Source of the DNA: CF-46 sp963760735
Lineage (GTDB): Bacteria; Chloroflexota; Limnocylindria; Limnocylindrales; CSP1-4
DNA: 64,000 nucleotides
Assembly: GCA_963760735.1 (NCBI GenBank)
Contig: CAVXEB010000004.1
Span: 124,001-188,000 of the forward strand
Direction of reading: 5' to 3'
This document shows positions 52,788 through 61,773 of the stretch, in pieces. Below the pieces are notes generated by a model. The model worked only from the letters and a program-made list of their open reading frames with translations, had not been told where the DNA came from and did not search any database. Within the stretch, counting starts at the first letter, position 1, and each line of letters starts with the position of its first letter. Position numbers and translations under genes: made by a program.

Positions 52788-53350
52788 CGTCGCCGCCGGT
52801 ACGCGCGATACGTGACCCCGGTCGCGAAGTCGTGCGATCCGACCAGCTCGAGCGAACGGCGCGGCATGCCCGCCGGAAGGTAGGGCTTCCCTGCGCCGAT
52901 CGCGACCGGATGGGTGTACAGGCGGTACTCGTCGACCAGGTCCGCCCGGACGAGTGACGCAGCCAGGGTCGCCCCACTGACCGCGACGTCGCCGTCGTTC
53001 TCTTGCGCGAGACGCCGGACCTCCGCGACACCGTCGCCGCGGACGAGTCGGACGTTCGGGCCCTCGACCTTCTCGAGGCCGCGCGAGACGACGACCTTCG
53101 GCGTCGACTGCCAGATCTTCGCGAACTCGACCTGGAACGGCGGCTCACCGGGGTTCTGGTCGGCGGTCGGCCAATAGGCCGACATGGTCTCCCACATGCC
53201 GCGGCCGTAGACCTCGGCGGCCGCGGCAGCTGCCTCGGCGTTCGCGAATCGGTGGATCTCTTCCTCGATGATGACCCAGTCAAGCGAGCCGTCCGGAGTG
53301 GCGACGTACCCGTCGAGCGAGACCATCATCGAGTACACGACGTTGCCCAT
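52784..53350 (-). CDS. Dihydrofolate reductase family protein (RibD-C-like)
   Basis: The 188-residue protein begins VVYSMMVSLDGYVATPDGSLDWV, has VYGRGMWETMSAYWP near residue 47 and DVAVSGATLAASLVRADLVDEY near 120, the DHFR-like/RibD C-terminal signature. It is an uncharacterised, probably NADPH-dependent reductase. The start overlaps the stop of the FAD oxidoreductase (ATGA), suggesting a coupled redox pair. Confidence 0.84.
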   Translation of the reverse strand: MGNVVYSMMVSLDGYVATPDGSLDWVIIEEEIHRFANAEAAAAAAEVYGRGMWETMSAYWPTADQNPGEPPFQVEFAKIWQSTPKVVVSRGLEKVEGPNVRLVRGDGVAEVRRLAQENDGDVAVSGATLAASLVRADLVDEYRLYTHPVAIGAGKPYLPAGMPRRSLELVGSHDFATGVTYRAYRRRR

Positions 53351-54738
53351 CAGGCGACGGCCGGCGGCACGTTCTGGTTGCGGTGGAAGACGTTGTCGGG
53401 GTCGTAGCGGCGCTTGATCGCGGCGAGCCGATCCCACGTCGCGCCGGGATAGGCGTCATGGACCCGCTCAGAGCCCTCATCGCTCAGGAAGTTCACATAG
53501 GCAGCGTGATCGTCTCCGCGAAGGTCGTCCGTGAGGCGCTCGACCCACTCGGTGCGGTTCAGGCGGTCCGCCTCGCCTTCGTAGAACGCCGCCACGTTGA
53601 CCATGATCGGGCGGCCGCGATGGGCGTAGGCGGTGGTGTCCGACGGCACCCGGTCCGCGGCGCCGCCGAGGACCCGGATCTGCGCGACCCGCATCGAGGC
53701 GTCCGACGCCACGAGCCGGTCCACGATCGTCGCGGCCTCGTCGATCTCCAGGCGATCCATGAACAGGTTCCGCGAGACGGCGGTCGGGTGATACGACGGG
53801 TCCTCCGGCGGGAACATCTCGGCGTACGGGCTCGGGTGGACGAGATCCGCAAGCGCGGTCGCGAGTGATCGGAACGGGGCATAGACCGCTTCGGCGTCCG
53901 CCGGGTCGCCCGACCAGACCATCAGGGCGAAGATCACGACTTCGCCGTGGTGCTCCTCGCCGACGAACGGCAGCGGAGGGCAGGGCATGACGTTGGCGAT
54001 CGTCGAGAGGTCCTCCGGCGCCGCGTCGGCCGCCGCGACGAAGCCCGCGACCGTCGCCGGGGTGACGGGCAGGACGAGGATCCCACCGACGATCCCGGGG
54101 AGCTCCTGGAGCCGGTAGTGGAAGCGGGTCGCCACCCCGACGTTGCCGCCGCCGCCGCGGATCGCCCAGAACAGGTCCGGCTCGTGGTCGGCGTCGACCT
54201 CGTGGATCTGTCCGTCGGCGGTGACGATCTCCGCGCCAACGAGGTTGTCGATCGTCAGGCCGTGCTTCCGGACGAGGTAGCCCACGCCGCCACCGTTCGT
54301 GATCCCGCCGATGCCGACGGAGCCGGTGTCGCCGAAGCCGACCGCGAGACCGTGCTCGGCCAGGGCGGTCGTGACCTCGATCGCGGTCAGGCCGGCTCCG
54401 GCCCAGGCCGTCCGCCCGGGGACGTCGACCGCCAGATCGTTGAGGTCCCGGAGGTCGATGACGACGCCGCCGTCCGTCGAGCTGTGGCCGGCGCCGCTGT
54501 GGCCGCCGCTCCGGACGGCGATCTCGAGGCTCCGCTCGGTCGCGAGGCCGATCACGGCCGCGACGTCCGCGGCATCGACGACCCGGACGATCGCCGCCGG
54601 CCGCTGGTCGAAGCCGCCGTACATGATCTCGCGGGCCGCGTCGTAGTCCGCGTCGTCCGGGCTGATGACCCGGCCGCGCACGTGGTCGCGCAGGTCGGCG
54701 ATGAGCGCGCTGGCGTCGGTGGTGGTGTCGATGCTCAC
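53350..54738 (-). CDS. FAD-binding oxidoreductase (BBE/6-HDNO type)
   Basis: The 462-residue flavoprotein has RSGGHSGAGHSSTDGGVVIDL near residue 78 with the covalent FAD His, GIGGITNGGGVGYLVRKHG near 148 and the C-terminal BBE motif YDPDNVFHRNQNV. It is a paralogue of the enzyme at 3896. AGGAGG precedes the GTG at 54738. Substrate unknown; translational coupling to the DHFR-like gene suggests a shared pathway. Confidence 0.86.
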   Translation of the reverse strand: MSIDTTTDASALIADLRDHVRGRVISPDDADYDAAREIMYGGFDQRPAAIVRVVDAADVAAVIGLATERSLEIAVRSGGHSGAGHSSTDGGVVIDLRDLNDLAVDVPGRTAWAGAGLTAIEVTTALAEHGLAVGFGDTGSVGIGGITNGGGVGYLVRKHGLTIDNLVGAEIVTADGQIHEVDADHEPDLFWAIRGGGGNVGVATRFHYRLQELPGIVGGILVLPVTPATVAGFVAAADAAPEDLSTIANVMPCPPLPFVGEEHHGEVVIFALMVWSGDPADAEAVYAPFRSLATALADLVHPSPYAEMFPPEDPSYHPTAVSRNLFMDRLEIDEAATIVDRLVASDASMRVAQIRVLGGAADRVPSDTTAYAHRGRPIMVNVAAFYEGEADRLNRTEWVERLTDDLRGDDHAAYVNFLSDEGSERVHDAYPGATWDRLAAIKRRYDPDNVFHRNQNVPPAVA

Positions 54739-54884
54739 GATGATCCTCCTGGGATCGGGCGGCGTTGTGGATGTCGTATCCGTTGTGACCCGGCCGGGCG
54801 CCGGAACTCATCGGCACGACCGGAACGCGAGCCGCGACCGATGAGTTGCTGCTGTGCGGTCCGTCTGGTCGACATGAGGCTGCG

Positions 54885-55184
54885 ATGACCGGGTCCCCGC
54901 ACGGGCGCCGCTCGAGGCCCCGTCCCGGCGACGCGGTCGAGATCGACGTCCGTGCGCTGGGCCGCTGCGACGTCGGCACGATCGGCGATCTGGCCCGGAT
55001 CGCCCTGGCAGCGCGCCGCGCCGGTCGTTCCGTGCGCCTCGTCGGCGCGCCGCCCGAGCTGGTCGAGCTCGTCGCCCTCAGCGGCCTGACCCGGGTGCTG
55101 CCGTGCGAGCCCCCTCCGGTCAGTCGAGATGCGACGGCAGGCCGAACATCGGAAACCAGCGGGCCGTGTCGAGAAAGAACGTGA
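54885..55184 (+). CDS. STAS-domain-like small protein
   Basis: The 99-residue protein contains CDVGTIGDLARIALAARRAGRSVRLVGAPPELVELVALSGLTRVLP (residues about 28-74, read in shorter segments), which matches the second half of a STAS anti-anti-sigma fold. The usual phosphoserine segment is not evident. The last 65 bases overlap, tail to tail, the ECF sigma gene on the other strand, and the end of the protein (after about residue 78) is probably just antisense readthrough. Confidence 0.5.
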   Translation: MTGSPHGRRSRPRPGDAVEIDVRALGRCDVGTIGDLARIALAARRAGRSVRLVGAPPELVELVALSGLTRVLPCEPPPVSRDATAGRTSETSGPCRERT

Positions 55185-56130
55185 TGGCCTTGATCTCGTT
55201 CCCGTCGAGCTCCACGACCTGCAGCGACCACGGGGCGTGCCCGCCGGCCGGATCGGGCTTGTACTGGCCGTAGGCCGGCATCCCGTTCGCGCTCGTCGGG
55301 AGCAGCCGCGACCCCTCGCACCCCCGGCCCGGGCCGAGGCACCACTTGACGATGTCGTCGTGCGACTGCAGCCACAGGTCGTACGGCGGCATGGACCACT
55401 CGGCGTCCTCCCGCAGGAGCGACGTCAGCGCATCCATGTCGTACCGCTCGAACGCGCTGACGTAGCGATCGAGCAGGGCCCGCTGCTCGTCGTCGAGGGG
55501 CGCCTCCGGCGCGGCAGCGTCGAGGTTCCGGCTTCCGAGGGTCGCCCGCGCCCGCTGCAGCGCGCTGTTGACCGACGCAACCGTGGTGTCGAGCAGCGTC
55601 GCGACCTCCTCGGCCTTCCAGTGGAGGACCTCGCGGAGGATCAGCACCGCGCGCTGCTTCGGCGGCAGGTTCTGGAGCGCCGCGACGAAGGCAAGCCGGA
55701 TCGATTCGCGGGCGATCGCGACCTCGGCCGGGTCCGTCTCGGTCGGGACGACGCGGGCGTCGGGGACCGGCTCGATCCAGACGTCCTCGGGCAGCGCATC
55801 GGGGAGCGGCGTGTCCGCACTCCGGGCCGGCTGCATGTCGACCGGGCGCGCTCGCCGCTGGCTGGCGCCGAGCATGTCGAGGCAGACGTTCGTGGCGATC
55901 CGGTACAGCCAGGATCGAAGGCTCGCCCGGCCCTCGAACGTGGCCAGGCCGCGCCAGGCGCGGATGAAGGTCTCCTGGACGGCGTCCTCGGCCTCGAACG
56001 ACGAGCCGAGCATCCGGTAGCAGTAGGCGGTCAGCTCGACGCGATGACGCTCGAGATCGACGGTCGGCGCGGCACCGGGCGGGGCGGCCTCGGCGGCCGG
56101 GCCTGCCTGGGCATTCGCAAGTTCGGTCAT
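55120..56130 (-). CDS. ECF sigma factor with C-terminal SnoaL-like domain (SigG-type)
   Basis: The 336-residue protein has region 2 near residues 30-90 (YCYRMLGSSFEAEDAVQETFIRAW and SLRSWLYRIATNVCLDML), region 4 near 165-215 (LPPKQRAVLILREVLHWKAEEVA and TVASVNSALQRARA) and a SnoaL-like C-terminus from about 225. This is the arrangement of TIGR02960/SigG-type factors. CACAAT lies six bases before the ATG with no ribosome site. It is divergent from the amidohydrolase at 56193. Confidence 0.88.
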   Translation of the reverse strand: MTELANAQAGPAAEAAPPGAAPTVDLERHRVELTAYCYRMLGSSFEAEDAVQETFIRAWRGLATFEGRASLRSWLYRIATNVCLDMLGASQRRARPVDMQPARSADTPLPDALPEDVWIEPVPDARVVPTETDPAEVAIARESIRLAFVAALQNLPPKQRAVLILREVLHWKAEEVATLLDTTVASVNSALQRARATLGSRNLDAAAPEAPLDDEQRALLDRYVSAFERYDMDALTSLLREDAEWSMPPYDLWLQSHDDIVKWCLGPGRGCEGSRLLPTSANGMPAYGQYKPDPAGGHAPWSLQVVELDGNEIKAITFFLDTARWFPMFGLPSHLD

Positions 56131-56192
56131 GGAGCCATTGTGGCCGACGACGACGATCCCGTCGCGCACCCGGTTGCTATCGTTCGGCGGAG

Positions 56193-57173
56193 ATGCCGAT
56201 CGTCGACGTCCACACCCACATGTTCACCCGCCGCTGGCTGGAGCTCGTCCGGACCAACGGCGCCCCGTACGGGATCGTGCTCCGGCCGGACGGCCGCGAA
56301 GAGGTGTTCCGGGGCCCGACCCCGGTCGTCTTCCCGCAGCCGGGGCACTTCGACTACGACCTCCGGCTCGCCGCGATGGACGAGGCCGGCATCGACGTCT
56401 CGATCGTGTCGTTGACCTGCCCGAACGTCTACTGGGGCGGCGAGGAGACGAGCGCGGCCGCGGCCCGGGACTCGAACGACTCGATGGCCGAGGCCCGACG
56501 GACGTACCCGGATCGGGTCCGCTGGTTCGCGTCGCTGCCATGGGAATACCCGGAGCGCGCCGTCGAGGAGCTGGCCCGGTCCTGCGACGACGGCGCGAGC
56601 GGCGTCATGGTCCTCGCCAACGTCGCCGGCCGAAGCCTGACCGAGGACGCCTTCACCCCGATCTGGGCGGAGATCGACCGGCGGGCGCTGCCCGTGCTCG
56701 TCCACCCCGGCGAGCCGCCCGGGGCCGACCTCATGGACATGGGCCGGTACGATCTGAGCTGGTCGGTCGGGTTCATGTTCGACACGACGTTTGCGTTCGT
56801 CCGGATGATCTTCGACGGCTTCCTCGACCGGTACCCGAGCCTCAAGCTGATCGCGGCGCATGGGGGCGGGACGCTTCCCTATCTCGTCGGGCGGTTCGAG
56901 AAGGGCGATGCCGTCGAGCTCGCGGAGCGCCGCAGGATGACGGCCCACCCGACCGACTACCTCCGCCGGATCTGGTACGACTGCATCACCTACGACCCGG
57001 GCGCCCTGCGCTACCTGATCTCGGTCGTCGGGGCGGATCGGGTCCTGTTCGGGACGGATTGGCCCCACCAGGTCCACGATGTGGCCGGATCGCTCGCGAA
57101 CACGGCCGCGCTGCCGGCGGACCAGCGCGAGGCGATCCGCGGCGGGACGGCGATCCGGCTGTTCGGGCTGTAG
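56193..57173 (+). CDS. Amidohydrolase family protein (ACMSD-like)
   Basis: The 326-residue TIM-barrel hydrolase has metal motif VDVHTHMF (4-11), VHPGEPPGADLMD near 170, LKLIAAHGGGTLPYL near 217 and the terminal metal Asp in LFGTDWPHQV near 290. This matches the ACMSD/amidohydrolase-2 group, often decarboxylases of aromatic-derived acids. It differs from the FluG-like amidohydrolase at 27541. It lies 32 bases before the next gene on the same strand. Confidence 0.85.
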   Translation: MPIVDVHTHMFTRRWLELVRTNGAPYGIVLRPDGREEVFRGPTPVVFPQPGHFDYDLRLAAMDEAGIDVSIVSLTCPNVYWGGEETSAAAARDSNDSMAEARRTYPDRVRWFASLPWEYPERAVEELARSCDDGASGVMVLANVAGRSLTEDAFTPIWAEIDRRALPVLVHPGEPPGADLMDMGRYDLSWSVGFMFDTTFAFVRMIFDGFLDRYPSLKLIAAHGGGTLPYLVGRFEKGDAVELAERRRMTAHPTDYLRRIWYDCITYDPGALRYLISVVGADRVLFGTDWPHQVHDVAGSLANTAALPADQREAIRGGTAIRLFGL

Positions 57174-57205
57174 CCGGGAACCTCGCCCGGAGGAGGGACG
57201 ACGCA

Positions 57206-57577
57206 ATGGCGATGGTGACGAGCCCCGCGCCCGCTGCGTCGATCGCCGCCTACGACCGCCTGATCGCGACGCGGCCCGGGCTCGAGCGCAAGGGCGCGAA
57301 GCTGCCCTACACGTCGATGAACGGGAACATGTCGAGCTACCTCGACGAGACCGGCCGGCTGGTCCTCCGGCTTTCGAAGGCCGATCGCGACACGTTCATC
57401 ACCACCTGGCAGACCGGCCTGCACGAGGCCCACGGAACGGTCCAGAAGGAGTACGTCGACGTTCCCGACGCCCTCCTCGCGGACACGGAGGCGCTGGTCC
57501 CCTGGTTCGCCCGCAGCGTCGACTACGTCGCCGGCCTCCGCCCGAAGCCCACCCGGCGCGGCGGGTCGGGCGGATGA
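57206..57577 (+). CDS. Small hypothetical protein, TfoX/YjbR-like fold suspected
   Basis: The 123-residue protein has KLPYTSMNGNMSSYLDETGRLVLRLSKADRDTF-like strands (residues about 34-66, quoted in part), similar in layout to TfoX-N or YjbR proteins. No function is assigned. GGAGGAGGG precedes the ATG. It overlaps the following cyclase gene by four bases, so the two are translationally coupled. Confidence 0.6.
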   Translation: MAMVTSPAPAASIAAYDRLIATRPGLERKGAKLPYTSMNGNMSSYLDETGRLVLRLSKADRDTFITTWQTGLHEAHGTVQKEYVDVPDALLADTEALVPWFARSVDYVAGLRPKPTRRGGSGG

Positions 57578-59241
57578 CCACAGCCAACCGGCCGCTGGGC
57601 GTCGCCAATCCCGTGCCGCCCGCGTGGTATCTCCTCCTGCTCCTGCCGGTCATCGGGCTGGTCCTGCTCATCGTGCAGCCCGGCCTCGATCTCCAGTGGG
57701 AGCACCATCCCAGCCACTTCTGGCTCGTCCTCGCCACGGCCCTGGTCAGCGTCGCCCTCGCCTACGTGACGAACGTCGTCGCCGGTCGCCAGCGCGACGC
57801 GCGGCTCGTCCTGATCTCGCTCGCGTTCTTCTCCGCCGCCGGCTTCCTCGGGCTGCACGCGCTCGCGACCCCGGGCGTGCTGCTCGCCGGATCGAACAAG
57901 GGCTTCGTGATCGCCACGCCGGTCGGGCTGTTCATCGCCTCGGTGTTCTCGGCCTGCTCGGTCACCGCGCTCGCCGGGCCGCGGGCGCAGCTCGTGCTCC
58001 GGTACCGCACCGCGATGCTTGTCGCGCTCGGCGGCCTGATGATCGGATGGGCCGTGTTCTCGATCCTCGGAATCCCACCCCTCGACGGCGCCCTGCCGCC
58101 CGGCGAGGCGAGCGGCCCGCTCACCGTCCTCGCGATCGTCAGCGTCGCCCTCTACGCGTTCGCCGCGTGGCGCAGCTTCGACTTCTACCGGCGACGGGGC
58201 GGCACGATGATCCTCGCGATCGCGGTCGCGCTCGTGCTGTTCGGCGAATCGATGGTTGCGGTCGTTCTGAGCCGGAACTGGCGGCTGAGCTGGTGGGAGT
58301 GGCACCTGTTGATGCTCCTCGCCTTCCTGGCCATCGCGGCGGGGGCGCGGAGCGAGTACCGGCGGAGCGGCTCCCTGACGGCGGCGTTCGGCGGCCTGTA
58401 CCTGGACGCGACCCTCGCGCGCCTGGATCGCTGGCACGCCCGGGCGATCGCCGAGGTCGCGGCGGCCGACGAACGGGGCGATTCGACCGAGCCGATCCTC
58501 GAGGAGCTGCGCCGGGACGGCGCGAGCAGCGACGAGGTGGCCCTCGTGGAGCAGGCCGCCGTGGAGGTCCGCCGGCTCGATCGGCTCTTCCGGCCATACC
58601 TCCCGTCGCAGGTCGCGAACCGGCTGGTGACGGAGCCGGCCTCGGGCAACCTCGGGGGCGTCGAGCGCCGGGTGAGCGTCCTCTTCGCCGACCTCGCCGG
58701 GTTCACGACGTTCAGCGAGACCCGGAGCCCGTCCGAGGTGATCGGGATGCTGAACGCCTACTGGGCGGTCGTCGTCCCGGTCATCGAGGCGAACGGCGGC
58801 GTCATCGAGCAGTTCGCCGGAGATGGCGTGATGGCCAGCTACAACACCGCGACCGACCAGCCCGACCACGCGATCCGCGCGGCACGCACCGCCCTCGCGA
58901 TCGTCGACGCCGGCGGGCCCCTGGCCCGCTCCCATCCTGGCTGGCCGATCTTCCGGATCGGCGTCAACACCGGCACGGCGGTCGTCGGCAACGTCGGGGC
59001 CGAGGGTCGCCAGAGCTTCGCGGTGATCGGCGACACGACGAACACCGCGTCTCGTCTGATGTCCGTCGGGGGGCCGGGCCAGATCGTCGTATCCGGCTCC
59101 ACGTGGGACGCGCTGGGTGACCAACGCGACGGAGTCGGGCTCGGGCCGGCATCGGTGAAGGGCAGGAGGCTCCCGGTCGACGCCTGGATCCTCACCGGGC
59201 TGGAGCCGGACGAGTCGATCGTGCCGGGCGCCCCGTCGTGA
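57574..59241 (+). CDS. Membrane-bound class III adenylate/guanylate cyclase
   Basis: The first 270 residues of this 555-residue protein contain about seven hydrophobic helices (from YLLLLLPVIGLVLLIV to LLMLLAFLAIAAGA), followed by a helical linker and a cyclase domain at about 365-540: VSVLFADLAGFTTFSE with the metal Asp, IEQFAGDGVMASYN with the second Asp, and IGDTTNTASRL. The RLFRPYLPSQVANRLV segment before it is typical of this cyclase class. The membrane part may sense lipid or quinone state; the signal is unknown. Confidence 0.87.
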   Translation: MTTANRPLGVANPVPPAWYLLLLLPVIGLVLLIVQPGLDLQWEHHPSHFWLVLATALVSVALAYVTNVVAGRQRDARLVLISLAFFSAAGFLGLHALATPGVLLAGSNKGFVIATPVGLFIASVFSACSVTALAGPRAQLVLRYRTAMLVALGGLMIGWAVFSILGIPPLDGALPPGEASGPLTVLAIVSVALYAFAAWRSFDFYRRRGGTMILAIAVALVLFGESMVAVVLSRNWRLSWWEWHLLMLLAFLAIAAGARSEYRRSGSLTAAFGGLYLDATLARLDRWHARAIAEVAAADERGDSTEPILEELRRDGASSDEVALVEQAAVEVRRLDRLFRPYLPSQVANRLVTEPASGNLGGVERRVSVLFADLAGFTTFSETRSPSEVIGMLNAYWAVVVPVIEANGGVIEQFAGDGVMASYNTATDQPDHAIRAARTALAIVDAGGPLARSHPGWPIFRIGVNTGTAVVGNVGAEGRQSFAVIGDTTNTASRLMSVGGPGQIVVSGSTWDALGDQRDGVGLGPASVKGRRLPVDAWILTGLEPDESIVPGAPS

Positions 59242-59335
59242 GCCAGCGAGGCGCGTGAGCCGTCCTCACGCGATCGAAAGGTCGGCTCGCATACGGTCGA
59301 GGCGATCACACGAACTGCCCACCGGAGAGCGCGAC

Positions 59336-60262
59336 ATGACACCCGCACCGCCCACCGGGCAACCGGCCGTCCCGACGTTCGAGGGCCGGCCCTTCCACGA
59401 CCCGAGCGAGCCGCTGTTCGATCAGGGCCTGGCGTTCGACGTCGAGACGCTCCTGAGCCGACGGTCGATGCTCAAGGCGATCGGGTTCGGCGGCGTCAGC
59501 GCCGGGCTCGTGACGCTGGCCGGGTGCAGCCCGAGCGGCTCGAGCTCCAGCGGTCCGAGCGGCACCGCCGCGGGGACGACTGCCGCCCCCACCGCCGGAG
59601 CGGCCGGCAGCGCGGCCACCGCCGACTGCACGATCATCCCCGAGGAGACCGCCGGCCCATTCCCCGGCGACGGCTCGAACGGCCCGGACGTCCTGACCCA
59701 GTCCGGGGTCGTCCGGAGCGACATCCGGTCGAGCTTCGGCACCTCGACGGCCACGGCCCGGGGCGTGCCGCTGACGATCCGGTTCGCGCTGCTCGACGGG
59801 TCGAAGGACTGCGCGCCGCTCGCCAACGCGGCGGTCTACGCCTGGCACTGCGACCAGGACGGGAACTACTCGATGTACTCGCAGGGCGTCACCAACGAGA
59901 ACTACCTTCGCGGTGTCCAGGCCGCCGGCGCGGACGGCGTCGTCACGTTCACGAGCATCTTCCCCGCGTGCTACTCCGGCCGCTGGCCGCACGTCCACTT
60001 CGAGGTCTATCCGAGCCTCGACAAGGCCACGAGTCCGGCAAACCGGATCGCCACGTCCCAGATCGCGCTTCCCGCGGACATCTGCCAGCAGGTCTACGCG
60101 ACCGATGGCTATGCGAGCAGCCTGACCACGTTCCCCCGGGTCAGCCTGCAGACCGACATGGTCTTCCGCGACGACGCGGCGATCCACCAGATCGGCGCGA
60201 TGTCGGGCTCGATCGACTCCGGGCTTACGGTGGAGCTCCCGGTCCCGGCCCAGGCGGCCTGA
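59336..60262 (+). CDS. Exported intradiol-dioxygenase-like lipoprotein
   Basis: The 308-residue protein has a twin-arginine motif SRRSMLK (41-47), a hydrophobic stretch and a lipobox LAGC (Cys64), so it should be exported folded by Tat and lipid-anchored. The following domain resembles the catalytic beta subunit of intradiol dioxygenases: NAAVYAWHCDQDGNYSMY near 163-180 supplies Tyr/His and GRWPHVHFEVY near 220 supplies the two His iron ligands. An extracytoplasmic catechol dioxygenase is unusual; the substrate is unknown. Confidence 0.8.
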   Translation: MTPAPPTGQPAVPTFEGRPFHDPSEPLFDQGLAFDVETLLSRRSMLKAIGFGGVSAGLVTLAGCSPSGSSSSGPSGTAAGTTAAPTAGAAGSAATADCTIIPEETAGPFPGDGSNGPDVLTQSGVVRSDIRSSFGTSTATARGVPLTIRFALLDGSKDCAPLANAAVYAWHCDQDGNYSMYSQGVTNENYLRGVQAAGADGVVTFTSIFPACYSGRWPHVHFEVYPSLDKATSPANRIATSQIALPADICQQVYATDGYASSLTTFPRVSLQTDMVFRDDAAIHQIGAMSGSIDSGLTVELPVPAQAA

Positions 60263-60275
60263 CGTCCGTCGGCGC

Positions 60276-60426
60276 CTACCGCCACCAGGTGTCGTGGCGG
60301 AGCGTGAACGCCGTGCGCTCCTCTGTGGACCTCCGGCTCGTGGCCGGCGGGCCGGTAGCTCGCGTTCGCGAGGCCCGGCTCGCCGGTATAGACCGGATCG
60401 GGATCGGCGATGTCGGGGTGCGACAT
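60276..60426 (-). pseudogene. Small frameshifted ORF after the hydrolase gene
   Basis: Four bases after the hydrolase stop an ATG opens MSHPDIADPDPVYTGEPG and continues to PAGHEPEV. Then the natural-looking continuation STEERTAFTLRHDTWWR lies in another frame and ends at a TAG (60276-60278). The two pieces together would make a protein of about 50 residues. The unshifted frame runs on antisense through the dioxygenase gene. I recognise no family; a single-base indel near 60325 is the simplest explanation. Confidence 0.4.
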
Positions 60427-60430
60427 CGCG

Positions 60431-61228
60431 TCAGTCCCCGAGGAACGCGGCGATCACCGGTCCGAGCACGGTCGGGTCGACGTTGTGGCCCTGTCCCTCG
60501 AGATGGCGATACGTCGCATTCGGGATCGCCTTCGCGAGTGCCTCGCCGGTCTCGGGCATCCACGGGATGTCCGAACCGCCAGCGACGACGAGCGTCGGGG
60601 ACACGACGCGTCCGGCGACGTCCGAGGGGATCAGGTAGTCGCCCATGCACAGCGCGTCGTAGACGAGCGTGTGGGCGATCTTCACCTGGCCCTGGAAGAA
60701 CGGCTGGGTCTTCGCGAACGCGACGAAGTCCGGCGGCATCCGGACGACATCGGTCATGAAGTACTCGACCGCCTCCTCCGGATGACCGGCGTCCAGGCGC
60801 TTCCGGTACTGGGCGACGGTGTCGAGCGGCGGCCGTGCGTCCGGGTTCACGAGGTACGGGACCTCCCACAGGACGAGCCTCCGGACATCGGACCCGAGAG
60901 CGGCCGCCGCATGGAGGGCGAGGGCGCCACCGGACGACGTGCCGTACAGGCCGGCCGGCCCGCCGATCGCGGCGATGACCGCCGCGATGTCCTCGATCTC
61001 GCGGTCGACGGCGTACGGCAGCGTGTCGCCGCTGTCGCCCCGTCCGCGGCGATCGAAGTTGTAGACGGTGCTCGCGCCGGACAGGACGGCCGCGAGGCCG
61101 GCGTTCGAGCCGCGGTCAGTCGAGCCGCCGCACACCAGGACGACGGCGGGTCCGCTCCCGGTCTTCTCGTAGGCGATGGTCGTGCCGTCCGCGGACGTCA
61201 CGCTGGCGAGGGTTGCGTTCTCCGGCAT
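60431..61228 (-). CDS. Alpha/beta hydrolase
   Basis: The 265-residue hydrolase has VVLVCGGSTDRG near residue 28, NFDRRGRGDSGD near 58, the nucleophile motif LYGTSSGGALAL near 93 and a late GQGHNVDP His near 247. Function unassigned. AAAAGGAG precedes the ATG. It lies 44 bases downstream of the SRPBCC gene and completes an ArsR-SRPBCC-hydrolase unit. Confidence 0.85.
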   Translation of the reverse strand: MPENATLASVTSADGTTIAYEKTGSGPAVVLVCGGSTDRGSNAGLAAVLSGASTVYNFDRRGRGDSGDTLPYAVDREIEDIAAVIAAIGGPAGLYGTSSGGALALHAAAALGSDVRRLVLWEVPYLVNPDARPPLDTVAQYRKRLDAGHPEEAVEYFMTDVVRMPPDFVAFAKTQPFFQGQVKIAHTLVYDALCMGDYLIPSDVAGRVVSPTLVVAGGSDIPWMPETGEALAKAIPNATYRHLEGQGHNVDPTVLGPVIAAFLGD

Positions 61229-61272
61229 CGGAGTGTCTCCTTTTCGAGCGATGCTCGTGCTCCTGTTGGTGA

Positions 61273-61773
61273 TCAGGACCGGCGGATGGCCACGAAGTGA
61301 TCGGCCAGCCGGTCGAGGAAGATCAGCATGCCGCGCATGGCCCGCGAGTATTCGTCGGCGGGCAGGTTGCCGCCGGTCTGGGTGAAGGTCATCTCCGTCT
61401 GCCCGGCCCCGAGGTCGCGGAGATCGACCGTGAACAGGTCCACGTTCGGGCCGTCGGGGTTCTCGGGATCGGCGATCGTCATCTCGAGATGTCGAGGCGG
61501 TTCGACGACGCGGAACCGGCCGGTGAACGGGATCTCGATCCGCTCGGGGCCGTGGTACATCGTCGCCTTCCACAGGCCGCCGGGTCGCGGATCCATCTCG
61601 CAGCTCTCGAGCGGGATCTCGGAGCCGTGCTCGCCGAACCACGTGATGAAGTGGTCGGGCTCGGTCCAGGCCGCGAAGACGAGCTCCGGAGAGGCGTCGA
61701 ACACACGCACGATCGTGATCCCCTTCGCGTTGCTGCTCGCGGAGACGACCCCCTGGGCAATGGCGGCAGTCAT
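61273..61773 (-). CDS. SRPBCC/AHSA1 domain protein
   Basis: The 166-residue AHSA1 protein has RVFDASPELVFAAWTEPDHFITWFGE near residues 23-48, PGGLWKATMYHGPER near 65 and a C-terminal YSRAMRGMLIFLDRLADHF helix. It probably binds a hydrophobic ligand. Its start overlaps the ArsR stop (ATGA), tighter than in the similar pair at 43267-44147. Confidence 0.86.
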   Translation of the reverse strand: MTAAIAQGVVSASSNAKGITIVRVFDASPELVFAAWTEPDHFITWFGEHGSEIPLESCEMDPRPGGLWKATMYHGPERIEIPFTGRFRVVEPPRHLEMTIADPENPDGPNVDLFTVDLRDLGAGQTEMTFTQTGGNLPADEYSRAMRGMLIFLDRLADHFVAIRRS

